Origin: JACDDK01 sp038198445
Lineage (GTDB): Bacteria; Actinomycetota; Rubrobacteria; Rubrobacterales; Rubrobacteraceae
Reading direction: 5' to 3'
Assembly: GCA_038198445.1 (NCBI GenBank)
Contig: JBBPZZ010000115.1
Location: 1 to 47,201 of the forward strand
Length of the DNA stretch: 47,201 nt
Of the stretch, positions 1 through 8,906 are shown piece by piece. Within the stretch, counting starts at the first letter, position 1; every line of letters starts with the position of its first letter. A program made the translations under genes and the position numbers. The notes under the pieces are model-generated. The model was not told the DNA's origin, did not search any database, and saw nothing but the letters and a program-made list of their open reading frames with translations.

Positions 1-39
1 TAGTTGAACCAAAAACTCGCGTGTGCGGCGGTCGCGCGC

Positions 40-1326
40 TCAGGAAATTACGGACACGCCTTCCCGGCTCTCGAAAGCGACCGTCGCGTCAAGCCCGGAG
101 AGCTTCTCCGCGAAGTCTTCGTAGCCGCGCAGGATGTGTTTCGCACCGTCAACGACCGTCGTGCCATCGGCCACCAGTCCCGCCATCACGAGGGCGGCTC
201 CTCCGCGCAGATCCGGCGCCTGGACGATGGTGCCGGAGAGCTTGCGCGGTCCCCGCACTAGCGCCCGGTGCCCGCCGAAGAGGTCTATACCGGCGTTCAT
301 GCGGTTCAACTCTTCCGAGACTTGAAGACGGTTCTCGTAGACGTTCTCCGTGATAATGCCCGCGCCGGATACCTGGGTAAAGAGCACCATCATCTGCGCC
401 TGGAGGTCGGTGGCGAAGCCGGGGAACGGCAGCGTGGAGAAATCGACGCCGGCAAGTTCTTCCGGATCTTCGACCCGCACCCGGACACCGTCCTGGACTG
501 GCTCTAGATCTACGCCCATCTCCCGAAGCTTTGCGAACTCCATCTTGAGATGGCCCGGTACGGCGTTCCTGACCAGAACGTCGCCGCCGGTCGCGGCGGT
601 CGCCATAATAAACGTGCCCGCCTCGATACGATCCGGCATTATGGTCCACTCGACCGGATGCAACTCTTCGACGCCTTCTATAACGATACGGCCGGAGCCG
701 GCGCCCTGGATCCTGGCACCCATCAGGTTGAGGAAATCGGCGAGGTCAACCACTTCCGGCTCGCGGGCGCCGTTCTCGATAATGGTCATGCCATCGGCCA
801 AAACGGCGGCCATCATCACGTTCTCCGTTGCCGTCACGCTCGGGTACTCGAAGTTAACCTCCGCGCCGCGCAGCCCATTGGGAGCCGTCGCCTTGATAAA
901 GCCGTGGTCCAGTTCCACCTCGGCCCCGAGCGCGCGCAGTCCATCCAGATGGAAGTTGAACTTACGGAGCCCCAGGTTGCAACCTCCGGGAGCCGATACC
1001 TCCGCCTCGCCGAACCGGGCGACCAACGGCCCGAGGACCACGATGCTCGCCCGCATCTGACGAACGAGCTCATAAGGAGCGGTGTAAGAGTCGATCTCAC
1101 CGGCGTCGATCTCCAGGGTGTGGCCCGACAAAGTCGAGCCCGCGCCGAGTCCTTCCAGGACTGCCCGTATCGTGTCAACGTCCTTGATGCGCGGTACGTT
1201 GTGAAGGGTGGTGCGCCCTGGAGCGAGCAACGCGGCGGCGATGAACTTCAGGGCGGCGTTCTTCGCCCCCGAAACCGTCACTTCACCATTCAGCCGAACG
1301 CCGCCTTCAACCAGAAAACGTTCCAT
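40..1326 (-). CDS. murA: UDP-N-acetylglucosamine 1-carboxyvinyltransferase
   Basis: MurA transfers enolpyruvate from PEP to UDP-GlcNAc, the first committed step of peptidoglycan synthesis in the cytoplasm. The 428-residue protein has the family's usual length. The N-terminal KNAALK stretch matches the conserved KNA substrate motif, and the loop PGGCNLG carries the PEP-binding cysteine at residue 116, equivalent to Cys115 of E. coli MurA. The residues after this loop read RKFNFHLDGL rather than the common RPIDLHL, a variation of unknown effect. The ATG at 1326 follows a good GGAGG about 4 nt upstream. The gene lies 40 bp after atpC on the same strand with no obvious promoter or terminator between them, so it is probably read through from the atp operon. 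murA downstream of atpC is common in Gram-positive genomes. Confidence 0.96.
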   Translation of the reverse strand: MERFLVEGGVRLNGEVTVSGAKNAALKFIAAALLAPGRTTLHNVPRIKDVDTIRAVLEGLGAGSTLSGHTLEIDAGEIDSYTAPYELVRQMRASIVVLGPLVARFGEAEVSAPGGCNLGLRKFNFHLDGLRALGAEVELDHGFIKATAPNGLRGAEVNFEYPSVTATENVMMAAVLADGMTIIENGAREPEVVDLADFLNLMGARIQGAGSGRIVIEGVEELHPVEWTIMPDRIEAGTFIMATAATGGDVLVRNAVPGHLKMEFAKLREMGVDLEPVQDGVRVRVEDPEELAGVDFSTLPFPGFATDLQAQMMVLFTQVSGAGIITENVYENRLQVSEELNRMNAGIDLFGGHRALVRGPRKLSGTIVQAPDLRGGAALVMAGLVADGTTVVDGAKHILRGYEDFAEKLSGLDATVAFESREGVSVIS

Positions 1327-1366
1327 AGATCCTCCCAGCTATAGTCCGGGACGTATATTACCCGGT

Positions 1367-1819
1367 TTAGCCTTCTCTATACTTCCGCGCCACGTGAACC
1401 AGGTTCTCGCCGATCCTGCGGCGGCGTTCCAGCTCCCGCCGCGCCGACTCTACATCATCTTCTTCCGAAAGCTCGGAGATCTCCCGTTCAGCCTCTTCCA
1501 CCCGGTTCTCGGCCTCGTTTACATCTATCTCGTCTACCGTTACGGCCTCTTCGACCAGTAACTGCACCAGGTTCTCCGAGACCTTGAAGAAGCCGTCGGA
1601 GGTGGCGAAGACGTGCTGCTCGTCGCCCTGTTTTATGCGGACGTCCCCGATCTCCACGGTCGATACCAGCGGCGAGTGGTCTACCAGCACCCCGATCTCA
1701 CCGTCCGCTATCCTCGCGATGACCAGGCTCGCCTGGTCGTCGAAGACCGTCCTCTCCGGCGTAATGAGCCGGCAAAACAACTGCCGGCCCTCATTCCTCT
1801 GTTCGCGACCCTCGGCCAT
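1367..1819 (-). CDS. atpC: F1Fo ATP synthase epsilon subunit
   Basis: Epsilon is the small rotor-stalk subunit that couples gamma to the c-ring and can inhibit ATP hydrolysis. The 150-residue product has the N-terminal beta-sandwich (through about residue 90, with GEIGVLVDHSPLV) and a charged C-terminal helical hairpin (EAENRVEEAEREI onwards). Its ATG directly follows the atpD stop codon (TAG-ATG), so translation is probably coupled. About 15 hydrophilic residues precede the first beta strand. The helical hairpin is rich in Glu and Arg, in line with the acidic bias of the other F1 subunits here. Confidence 0.93.
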   Translation of the reverse strand: MAEGREQRNEGRQLFCRLITPERTVFDDQASLVIARIADGEIGVLVDHSPLVSTVEIGDVRIKQGDEQHVFATSDGFFKVSENLVQLLVEEAVTVDEIDVNEAENRVEEAEREISELSEEDDVESARRELERRRRIGENLVHVARKYREG

Positions 1820-3523
1820 CTAGCTATCCCGCTCTTCGTCTTCGCCTTTACGGCCATCCTCATCATCGGAATCCGGCTTTTCGCTGCCGGAGCCTTCGCT
1901 ATTGGACTCGGCTTCTGGAGACTCGTCTTCGGCCGAAACTTCGCCCTCGGATTCCTCTCCAGATCCCTCAGACGCCTCTTCCTCATCCTCTTCTCCAGAG
2001 AGGGTCTTCGCCTTCTCGATAGCCTCGTCGATGCCGCCGACCAGGTAGAAGGCCTGCTCGGGCAGGTCGTCGTGCTTGCCCTCGACGACCTCCTTGAACG
2101 AGCGGATCGTCTCGTCGAGCTCCGTGAACTTGCCTTCCAGGCCGGTGAACTGCTCGGCCACGAAGAAGGGCTGGGAGAGGAACCGCGTGAGCCTTCTGGC
2201 CCGGCCGACGATGACCTTATCCTCCTCGGAGAGCTCGTCGATGCCGAGAATTGCGATGATGTCCTGGAGTTCCTTGTAGCGCTGGAGAATGTTCTGGACT
2301 TCCTGGGCCACCTGGTAATGCTCGTCTCCTACGATGGACGGGTCGAGCATCGTCGAGGACGACGTCAGCGGGTCCACCGCCGGATAGATGCCCTGTGCGG
2401 AGAGGGAGCGGCTAAGCTCAACCGTAGAGTCGAGGTGGGCGAACACTGTGAACGGCGCCGGGTCGGTGAAGTCGTCAGCCGGGACGTAGACGGCCTGGAA
2501 GGACGTGATGGAACCGCTCTTCGTCGAGGTGATCCTCTCCTGGAGCGCGCCCATCTCGGTACTGAGCGTCGGCTGATAGCCGACCTCGGAGGGCATCCGG
2601 CCCATGAGCGCGGAGACCTCGTTGCCCGACTGTACGAACCGGAAGATGTTGTCCACGAAGAAGAGCACGTCCTGGCCCAACTCCTCGCGGAAGTACTCGG
2701 CTATCGTCACGCCCGTGAGCGCCACGCGGAAGCGGGCGCCCGGCGGCTCGTTCATCTGGCCGAAGACGAGCCCCACGTTCGGGAGGATTCCGGCCTCCTC
2801 GAACTCGCCGTAGAGGTCGTTCCCCTCGCGCGTCCGCTCGCCAACCCCGGCGAAGACCGACGTACCCTCGTACTGCAGGGCGATGTTGTTGATGAGCTCC
2901 TGAATCACGACAGTCTTGCCGACGCCCGCACCGCCGAAGAGGCCGACCTTACCGCCCCTTCTAACCGGGCAGAGTAGGTCTATAACCTTGATCCCGGTGA
3001 CGAACTGCTCGGCCTGCGTCGCGAGGTCCTCGAATCTGGGCGACGGGCGATGTATCGGCCAGTGATCCTCCGCGTCTTCTATTGGTCCCTGCTCGTCCAC
3101 CGGCTGTCCGAGCACGTCGAGAATGCGCCCTAGCACGTTCTTCCCGACCGGGACTGTTATCGGCTGGCCGGTGTCCGTGGCGTCGACGCCGCGCCTCAGG
3201 CCGTCGGTGGAGGCCATCGCGACCGTGCGAACCATGTCATCCCCGAGGAGTTGCTGCACCTCCAGGGTCAGGTCCGTGGTCTCCCCGTCCGCTTCCAGAG
3301 GAACGGTAACGGCGTTGAAGATCTCCGGTATGTCCTCCGGAGAGAACCGGACGTCCACGACCGGCCCCTTGACCTCTATGACGGTACCTACGCCCTTGCC
3401 TCGTTCCTCGCGGCCGTCGTCCCGTTCCTCTTCCCGCGGCCCGGTATGGCCGTTACCGACCTCTCCTTGCTCGCCGCCAAAAGTCGTACGATTGAACTGC
3501 TGTCCACTCTCGCTCTCGGTCAT
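1820..3523 (-). CDS. atpD: F1Fo ATP synthase beta subunit, with acidic tail
   Basis: This is the catalytic F1 subunit. The P-loop GGAGVGKT is at about residues 197-204, followed by the GERTREGNDLY segment and the catalytic core through AFYLVGGIDEAIEKAK. At 567 residues it is roughly 100 longer than typical beta subunits. The extra length is about 43 hydrophilic residues before the core (which starts near GVGTVIEV) and about 59 very acidic Glu/Ser/Asp residues after it. The long N-terminus looks real because the ATG at 3523 has a clear GAGAGGAG ribosome site about 8 nt upstream, just after atpG ends. The core is normal, so the enzyme should be active. The tail's role is unknown; solubility, salt adaptation and partner binding are all guesses. 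Confidence 0.96.
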   Translation of the reverse strand: MTESESGQQFNRTTFGGEQGEVGNGHTGPREEERDDGREERGKGVGTVIEVKGPVVDVRFSPEDIPEIFNAVTVPLEADGETTDLTLEVQQLLGDDMVRTVAMASTDGLRRGVDATDTGQPITVPVGKNVLGRILDVLGQPVDEQGPIEDAEDHWPIHRPSPRFEDLATQAEQFVTGIKVIDLLCPVRRGGKVGLFGGAGVGKTVVIQELINNIALQYEGTSVFAGVGERTREGNDLYGEFEEAGILPNVGLVFGQMNEPPGARFRVALTGVTIAEYFREELGQDVLFFVDNIFRFVQSGNEVSALMGRMPSEVGYQPTLSTEMGALQERITSTKSGSITSFQAVYVPADDFTDPAPFTVFAHLDSTVELSRSLSAQGIYPAVDPLTSSSTMLDPSIVGDEHYQVAQEVQNILQRYKELQDIIAILGIDELSEEDKVIVGRARRLTRFLSQPFFVAEQFTGLEGKFTELDETIRSFKEVVEGKHDDLPEQAFYLVGGIDEAIEKAKTLSGEEDEEEASEGSGEESEGEVSAEDESPEAESNSEGSGSEKPDSDDEDGRKGEDEERDS

Positions 3524-3536
3524 AAAAACTCCTCTC

Positions 3537-4400
3537 TCAGCTTGCGGAGAGCGCCTCCGCGCCGCTGACGATCTCCAGGATCTCCTGCGTGATCTGGGCC
3601 TGACGCGCCTTGTTCATCTGCAAGGTAAGGTCACGCACCAGCTCGTTTGCGTTGTCCGTGGCGTTCTTCATGGCCGTCATGCGCGCACCGTGCTCGCCCG
3701 CGGCGCTCTCCAGGAGCGCCTGCCACACCATCGTCTCCACGTAGCGCGGCACGAGCCGCTTTAAAACCGTCTCCGCATCCGGGACGTACTCTATGTAGGA
3801 GACAGAGGATTCTTCCTCGTCCTCGTCTTCTTCGGGTGCCACGGGAAGCAGCCGTGTCACCACGGGCCTCTGGTTCAGGGCGCTCTCGAAGCGGTTGTAG
3901 ACCAGATAGACTTCGTCCGCCTCTTCCTCGTCGAAGAGCCGCATGAGTGTCTGCCCGATCTCACGGGACTGCTCGTAGGTCGGGTTGTCGGAGAACCCGG
4001 TGAATGTCTCCGCGAGCTCGACCCGGCGGAACCGGAAGAACGCAACAGCCTTGCGACCGCTCGCGACCTGCAAGGCGCCGGGGTCTTTCTCGCTTCTAAG
4101 GCTCACGGTCCGGCGGAGCACCTGCGCGTTGAACCCGCCCGCGAGGCCCCGGTCGGCGGTGAGCGTGCAGACGGCCACCCGCTGCACCTCCCGCCCTTTC
4201 AGAAGCGGTAGGTCTCCCGAAGCGCTGTTGGCGACGTCGCGCATCATCTGCTCGACGTTCTCCGCGTAGGGACGCGCCCGCTTGACCCTGGCCTCCGCCT
4301 TGCGGAACTTCACCGAGGAGACGGTCTGCAGGGCAGAGAAGACCCTCGCCTGGTTCTTTACGGTGGTTATCTGCCTTTGAAAGTCCCTGGCGGTCGCCAA
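3537..4400 (-). CDS. atpG: F1Fo ATP synthase gamma subunit
   Basis: Gamma is the central rotor shaft of F1. The 287-residue protein has the conserved N-terminal helix (MATARDFQRQITTVKNQARV) and C-terminal helix (ARMTAMKNATDNANELV, then KARQAQITQEILEIVSGAEA) that form the coiled coil. A run of Asp/Glu (PEEDEDEEESS, about residues 189-199) is inserted in the globular domain, in line with the acidic tails of alpha and beta. The start codon is TTG at 4400, preceded by GGGGAG about 9 nt away. The gene lies 3 bp after the atpA stop. Confidence 0.95.
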   Translation of the reverse strand: MATARDFQRQITTVKNQARVFSALQTVSSVKFRKAEARVKRARPYAENVEQMMRDVANSASGDLPLLKGREVQRVAVCTLTADRGLAGGFNAQVLRRTVSLRSEKDPGALQVASGRKAVAFFRFRRVELAETFTGFSDNPTYEQSREIGQTLMRLFDEEEADEVYLVYNRFESALNQRPVVTRLLPVAPEEDEDEEESSVSYIEYVPDAETVLKRLVPRYVETMVWQALLESAAGEHGARMTAMKNATDNANELVRDLTLQMNKARQAQITQEILEIVSGAEALSAS

Positions 4401-4403
4401 GCT

Positions 4404-6047
4404 CTAGCTCCCCTCTTCCTCACGAGCCTCGGATGCCTCGTCTTCCGAGCCCTCCTGCTCCGGGTCGTTCTCCCCTTCGTCCTCGTCCTCATCCTCGGCG
4501 GATACGTCCACCAGGCTCGTCTGCTCCGGCCCGTAGTTGGAGTTGAAGTTCTCGATGGCCTCCTGTAGCTTCTCCTCGTTCTCGTCGGAGATGGCCTGCT
4601 CCTCACGAATGGAATCGAGAAGTTCACCGTGGGAGTCACGCATGTTGTCCCGGAACTGGCGCTCCCAGTCCATGACGGCGTCGGTGTCTACGTCGTCCAG
4701 GTAGCCGTTCGACGCGGCGTACAGGACCACGACCTGCTCCTCGACCGGCATCGGGTCGCGTTCGTTCTGCTTCAGGATCGCCGTCAGGCGTTCGCCGCGG
4801 TTGAGCGTCTGCTGCGTCGCTTTGTCCAGGTCGCTCCCGAACTGGGCGAAACTCGCAAGCTCCCGGTACTGGTTCAGGTCGAGGCGCAGTGTACCCGCGA
4901 CGCTCTTCATGGCTTTGATCTGGGCCGAAGACCCCACGCGGCTCACGGAGTTACCCGTGTCGATGGCCGGACGCTGGCCCGAGTTAAAGAGGTCCGAGTC
5001 AAGGAAGATCTGTCCGTCCGTGATCGAGATGACGTTGGTCGGGATGTACGCCGAGATGTCCCCGGCCTTCGTCTCGATGACCGGCAACGCCGTGAGCGAC
5101 CCGCCGCCGGCGTCTTCCGAGAGCTTCGCCGCGCGCTCCAGGAGGCGCGAGTGCAGGTAGAAGACGTCCCCCGGATACGCCTCGCGGCCCGGCGGACGCC
5201 TCAAGAGCAGCATCATCTGCCGGTAGGCGACGGCGTGCTTCGAGAGGTCGTCGTAGATCAGGAGCGAATCCTCGCCCCGGTTCATAAAGAACTCGCCGAT
5301 GGCGCACCCGGCGTAGGGAGCGAGATACTGCAGCGTCGCCGACTGGGCGGCCGAGGCGTTGACGATGGTTGTGTACTCCATCGCGCCAGCCTCCTCCAGC
5401 GCGGCGAACACGCCGGCCACCGTGGAGTCCTTCTGGCCGATGGCGACGTAGACGCACTTCACGTCCTGGTCGGCCTGGTTGATTATGGTGTCGAGCAGGA
5501 TCGAGGTCTTACCCGTCTTCCGGTCGCCGATGACCAGCTCACGCTGTCCGCGCCCGATGGGGATCATGGCGTCTATAGCCTTGACGCCCGTCTGGAGCGG
5601 CTGCTTCACGGGCTGCCGCTTGATGATACCGGGCGCCACGACCTCCACCGGGACGTTGTCCTCGGCTTCTATCTCACCCTTGCCGTCCATCGGACGGCCG
5701 AGCGCGTCTATGACACGCCCCAGAACACCCTCGCCAACCGGCACGCTCGCCAGCCGCTCGGTGCGCCGGACGGTGTTCCCCTCCTGGATGTGAGTATCGT
5801 CACCCGCGATAATGACGCCGACGTTGTCCTCTTCGAGGTTCAGGGCGAGGCCGGTAATCTTATTGCCCCGCGAATCCTCGAACTCCAGCATCTCCTGATA
5901 CATCGCGTTCGTCAGGCCGTGGACGCGCGCGATGCCGTCCCCGACCTCCAGGACCTGCCCGACCTCCTCGGTGCGGACACGGTTCTCGTAGTCTGTAATA
6001 GCGCCCTTGAGTATGGAGGAGATCTCCTCCGGCCTCAGCCTACCCAT
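4404..6047 (-). CDS. atpA: F1Fo ATP synthase alpha subunit, with acidic tail
   Basis: Alpha is the non-catalytic nucleotide-binding F1 subunit. The P-loop GDRKTGKTS is at about residues 174-182 and the arginine-finger region is in the conserved SRVGSSAQ segment. The core ends near NYGPEQTS, and about 33 strongly acidic residues follow, so the 547-residue protein is longer than the usual 500-515. The ATG at 6047 directly abuts the atpH stop (TAG-ATG), which suggests coupled translation. Alpha, beta and gamma all show acidic additions, a pattern specific to F1 in this operon. Confidence 0.96.
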   Translation of the reverse strand: MGRLRPEEISSILKGAITDYENRVRTEEVGQVLEVGDGIARVHGLTNAMYQEMLEFEDSRGNKITGLALNLEEDNVGVIIAGDDTHIQEGNTVRRTERLASVPVGEGVLGRVIDALGRPMDGKGEIEAEDNVPVEVVAPGIIKRQPVKQPLQTGVKAIDAMIPIGRGQRELVIGDRKTGKTSILLDTIINQADQDVKCVYVAIGQKDSTVAGVFAALEEAGAMEYTTIVNASAAQSATLQYLAPYAGCAIGEFFMNRGEDSLLIYDDLSKHAVAYRQMMLLLRRPPGREAYPGDVFYLHSRLLERAAKLSEDAGGGSLTALPVIETKAGDISAYIPTNVISITDGQIFLDSDLFNSGQRPAIDTGNSVSRVGSSAQIKAMKSVAGTLRLDLNQYRELASFAQFGSDLDKATQQTLNRGERLTAILKQNERDPMPVEEQVVVLYAASNGYLDDVDTDAVMDWERQFRDNMRDSHGELLDSIREEQAISDENEEKLQEAIENFNSNYGPEQTSLVDVSAEDEDEDEGENDPEQEGSEDEASEAREEEGS

Positions 6048-6587
6048 CTATACAACACTCCTCTCGAGCATACCCTCGCGGAGGCTCTCCAACCGTCCCC
6101 GCACACTGCCATCCATCATCCGGCCGCCAAACCGGAAGACCGCGCCGCCCAGGAGGTGCGGTTCGACCCGCGTCTCCAGGACGACCTCCCGGCCTTCGAG
6201 TATCTTGCCGAGCCTCTCCTTGAGACGGTTCAGAGTCTCGTCGGATAGCTCGACCGCCGTCGTTACCTCCACCTCGACCTTCCCCGAATGCTCCTTCACC
6301 AGATCCTCGTAGCGCCGGAGCACCTCCTCCACGATATGCTCGCGCCCGTTATCCGAGAGAATTTTGAGGAAGTTGGTCGTGGCCTGCCGCATGTCTTTGG
6401 TGAGCGCGTCTATCGCCCGGCGCTTCTCGCGCTCGGGGACTTGTCCGCCATAGAAGAAGAGCCGCAGCTCTTCGCTCTCGCGCAACACCTCCACGAACTC
6501 CTGAAGGTCTTCCAGGACTCCTTGCATCTCGTCCCGCTCTTTGGCGGCTTCGAAGAGGGCTTCGGCGTAGGTCGAAACGGCGCTCAA
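6048..6587 (-). CDS. atpH: F1Fo ATP synthase delta subunit
   Basis: Delta is the peripheral-stalk subunit that joins F1 to the b dimer. At 179 residues it has normal family length. It has an N-terminal helical domain (STYAEALFEAAKERDEMQ) and the conserved C-terminal segment with LGKILEGREVVLETRVEPHLLGGAVFRFG. The start is TTG at 6587, overlapping the atpF stop as TTGA, so translation of the two genes is probably coupled. Confidence 0.93.
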   Translation of the reverse strand: MSAVSTYAEALFEAAKERDEMQGVLEDLQEFVEVLRESEELRLFFYGGQVPEREKRRAIDALTKDMRQATTNFLKILSDNGREHIVEEVLRRYEDLVKEHSGKVEVEVTTAVELSDETLNRLKERLGKILEGREVVLETRVEPHLLGGAVFRFGGRMMDGSVRGRLESLREGMLERSVV

Positions 6588-7135
6588 GCGGCCCCGCTCC
6601 CGTTCCCGGCCGTGGAACCGGCGACTTCGGTCTCCAGGTCGTCGAGAGCCTGGGAGATCAGGCGCTCGTGCTCGTCATGGTCCACTTCGCGTCCGATAAC
6701 CTGCTCGGAGGCCTGGATGACCATTACGGCCACCTCACCCCGCACTTCTCGGAGAGCGTTGTCGCGCTCGCGGCCGATCTCGTCGCGGGCGCGCTCGATG
6801 ATCCGGTCGCCCTCTTCACGCGCCTCCTTCTTGGTTCGTTCGCGCTGGGACTCGGCCTGCTTGCGAGCTTCTTCAAGGATACGGCGGCCCTCGCCACGGG
6901 CCTCCTCGATCTGGCGCCGGTACTCGGCCAGAAGCTCGCGGGCTTCCTTGCGCGTCTGCTCCGCCTCGTCGATGGAGCGTTCGATCTCGGCCTGCCGTTT
7001 CTGGATCTGATCCTTGATCGGCGGGTAGACGAACTTGACTAGCAGGAAAAGCAAGATCGCGAAAACGATGATCTCCCAGAAGATCAGGCTCGTATTCGGT
7101 AGATCGAAGATGCCTTTGGGATCTATGCTATTCAT
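6584..7135 (-). CDS. atpF: F1Fo ATP synthase b subunit
   Basis: Subunit b is the membrane-anchored stator stalk. The 183-residue protein has one transmembrane helix near residues 15-37 (LIFWEIIVFAILLFLLVKFV) and then a long charged coiled coil rich in Glu, Arg and Lys, as in the family. The ATG at 7135 has AGGAG about 6 nt upstream. The C-terminus (VAGSTAGNGSGAA) is a flexible low-complexity tail. The gene lies between atpE and atpH as in standard atp operons. Confidence 0.94.
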   Translation of the reverse strand: MNSIDPKGIFDLPNTSLIFWEIIVFAILLFLLVKFVYPPIKDQIQKRQAEIERSIDEAEQTRKEARELLAEYRRQIEEARGEGRRILEEARKQAESQRERTKKEAREEGDRIIERARDEIGRERDNALREVRGEVAVMVIQASEQVIGREVDHDEHERLISQALDDLETEVAGSTAGNGSGAA

Positions 7136-7167
7136 GCGCTCTCCTCTTTCTTCGCTTCCAATCCCGC

Positions 7168-7431
7168 CTAGAGAACGAAAGCTATGAGGAGGGCGAAGAC
7201 GATGCCGTAGAGGGCGAAGGCCTCGACCAGCCCGATGCCCAGGAACATCAAGGTCCGCGTCTGCTCGAACGCCTCCGGCTGACGGTGGATGCTCGCGATG
7301 GTCTGACCGATCAGGTACCCCATGCCCGCGCCCGGCCCGATGACCGCCGTGCCGGCCGCTATGCCGGTCCCGACGTACTTGAGTCCGTCGGTCGGGTCAG
7401 CCCCCTGAAGTAGTGCCAACATTTCAACCAT
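7168..7431 (-). CDS. atpE: F1Fo ATP synthase c subunit
   Basis: Subunit c forms the proton-carrying rotor ring. The 87-residue hairpin has two transmembrane helices joined by a polar loop (HRQPEAFEQ) holding the family's RQP motif. The ion-binding carboxylate is Glu70 in GIGLVEAFALYG. I see none of the extra polar ligands typical of sodium-binding rings near it, so a proton ring is likely. The first helix is Gly/Ala rich (GTGIAAGTAVIGPGAGMGY). An AAGGGG ribosome site precedes the ATG. Confidence 0.95.
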   Translation of the reverse strand: MVEMLALLQGADPTDGLKYVGTGIAAGTAVIGPGAGMGYLIGQTIASIHRQPEAFEQTRTLMFLGIGLVEAFALYGIVFALLIAFVL

Positions 7432-7465
7432 CTTGTTGCCCCTTTCTTTCTATTTTCTCAAGCTC

Positions 7466-8257
7466 TTAGTGGTCCTCGCGGAACATCGCGAGTTCTATAT
7501 AAACCTGCGTAAGGATAGCGAATATGTAAGCTTGCAGCACGGCTATGAAGATCTCGAACGCGTAGAACACCAAGGAGAGCGGTACCGAGGCTATCGCCAC
7601 GAAGGCCCCGAAATAAAGTATTAGCCCCAGGAATACGAAGATGATCAGGTGTCCAGCTAGTATGTTCGCGTAGAGCCGCATACCCAGGGTGAGCGGCTTG
7701 GTGAACTCCCCGAGCACCTCGATAGACCACATAAACGGGACCATGACCGGCTTTAACGGTAGACCCGGAGGCGCAAAGCTCTTGAGGTAAGTCGGCGCGC
7801 CGTATCGCCGGAAGCCCTCGAATTGGGTAAGCATGAACGTGAGAACCGCGAGTACCAGGGTGAAGGATATGTTCGCCGTCACGGGATAGGTGTTGGGGAC
7901 TAGACCAATTAGATTCAACGTCAGTATGAACACGAATAGGGAGAGCGTGTACGGGAACCATTTCCGGCCCTCCTCGCCCACTTGACCGCCCAAATTACTC
8001 CCAAAACCGTAGATCTCTTCCACGATAACCTGATACGCGCCGGGACGGTCTCTTAAGAGCCGGCTGCCGATAAATAGGATGAGGAACGTTACAATCGCCC
8101 CGAGAAACAGAAACCATACGGCTTTGGTTATGGAAATATCTATCGGCCCGAGATGTAATGGTATGATCCAGGCTTCCTTACCGCTCGTGAAGGTGTGAAG
8201 TATCTTCTCCCGCAACTGCTCCTGGCTCACCTGCATCAGCGCCAACGTGCCCCTCAA
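7466..8257 (-). CDS. atpB: F1Fo ATP synthase a subunit
   Basis: Subunit a forms the proton half-channels in the membrane. The 263-residue protein has about five or six hydrophobic helices and the essential arginine at residue 194 within LTLGMRLYANILAGHL. The chosen start is TTG at 8257, which overlaps the preceding stop as TTGA and has GGAGGG about 7 nt upstream. An ATG seven codons later (8236) is the alternative but has a poorer ribosome site. Confidence 0.95.
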   Translation of the reverse strand: MRGTLALMQVSQEQLREKILHTFTSGKEAWIIPLHLGPIDISITKAVWFLFLGAIVTFLILFIGSRLLRDRPGAYQVIVEEIYGFGSNLGGQVGEEGRKWFPYTLSLFVFILTLNLIGLVPNTYPVTANISFTLVLAVLTFMLTQFEGFRRYGAPTYLKSFAPPGLPLKPVMVPFMWSIEVLGEFTKPLTLGMRLYANILAGHLIIFVFLGLILYFGAFVAIASVPLSLVFYAFEIFIAVLQAYIFAILTQVYIELAMFREDH

Positions 8258-8682
8258 GCTTCTGCCCTCCGTTCTACTACCTCACCCGCCGGACGCCGCG
8301 CGCCCGCATTGTTCATATTCCGCACCGCCCACGGTACGAGCATCACGGTCTCCGCGAAGTAGACCCCCGCAAATCCGGTCAACATAGCCACCACGGGCCA
8401 GAGCTCCAGATAAGCCGGAACACCCAGCGCCACCACCGCAAAGCCATACCGCGCCCCGAATGTCGAAGCTCCAACCAATACTCCAACAACCTTCGACCGC
8501 CCCGTCAGGAGCGAGACCGTTATGGCCGTGGAGACGAAGCTCACAATCCCCGTGCCCGCACCATAGCAGAAAGCCAGCGACTGGTCCCGACCATATACAT
8601 AAAATATCGCCCCGGCCACGAAGGCTACCAGGACGACCATCAACGCCGCGCACTTGAGCGCAATCTTCCAGTGTCCGCTCAT
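8254..8682 (-). CDS. atpI: AtpI-like ATP synthase-associated membrane protein
   Basis: This 142-residue protein has four hydrophobic segments (about 10-30, 36-60, 66-90 and 93-118) and a charged C-terminal tail. Size, topology and position between atpZ and atpB fit the ATP synthase I chain family, which helps c-ring assembly. The sequence is weakly conserved, so the call rests mainly on position and topology. It overlaps both neighbours by 4 bp. Confidence 0.75.
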   Translation of the reverse strand: MSGHWKIALKCAALMVVLVAFVAGAIFYVYGRDQSLAFCYGAGTGIVSFVSTAITVSLLTGRSKVVGVLVGASTFGARYGFAVVALGVPAYLELWPVVAMLTGFAGVYFAETVMLVPWAVRNMNNAGARRPAGEVVERRAEA

Positions 8683-8906
8683 CCGCTGCCCAGGTTCTGC
8701 AGCGCCCGGTAGACGTAATACAGTCCCCCGATGAAACCGAGCGCCAGCCCGATCAACAGGAACAACGGCAGCGTCGCGGCGAGCTTGTCTACGAAGAAGC
8801 CGATCACGGTAGGTACGGCGAAGATCAACATAAGTGTGAATCCCAAACCGACGAAACGAGCGTAGCTACCGCTGTTTCTGTTCCCATGAGAATCGGTATC
8901 AGGCAT
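8679..8906 (-). CDS. atpZ: AtpZ-like small membrane protein, first gene of atp operon
   Basis: The 75-residue protein has two transmembrane helices (FVGLGFTLMLIFAVPTVIGF and LPLFLLIGLALGFIGGLYYV) and matches the AtpZ/ATPase_gene1 family found at the head of many atp operons, which is linked to divalent-ion transport or assembly. I chose the ATG at 8906 over an in-frame GTG at 8915 because the GTG lies inside the predicted -10 box (8914-8919). Transcription should begin at or next to the ATG. No Shine-Dalgarno sequence is present, so the mRNA is probably leaderless. Confidence 0.82.
   Translation of the reverse strand: MPDTDSHGNRNSGSYARFVGLGFTLMLIFAVPTVIGFFVDKLAATLPLFLLIGLALGFIGGLYYVYRALQNLGSG

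Noticed and set aside
1613..2977. 454-codon plus-strand open frame opposite atpD
   Set aside because: Shadow of the atpD coding strand in high-GC DNA; the protein has no known motifs.
4629..6248. 539-codon plus-strand frame opposite atpA
   Set aside because: Antisense shadow of atpA; no motifs and no ribosome site.
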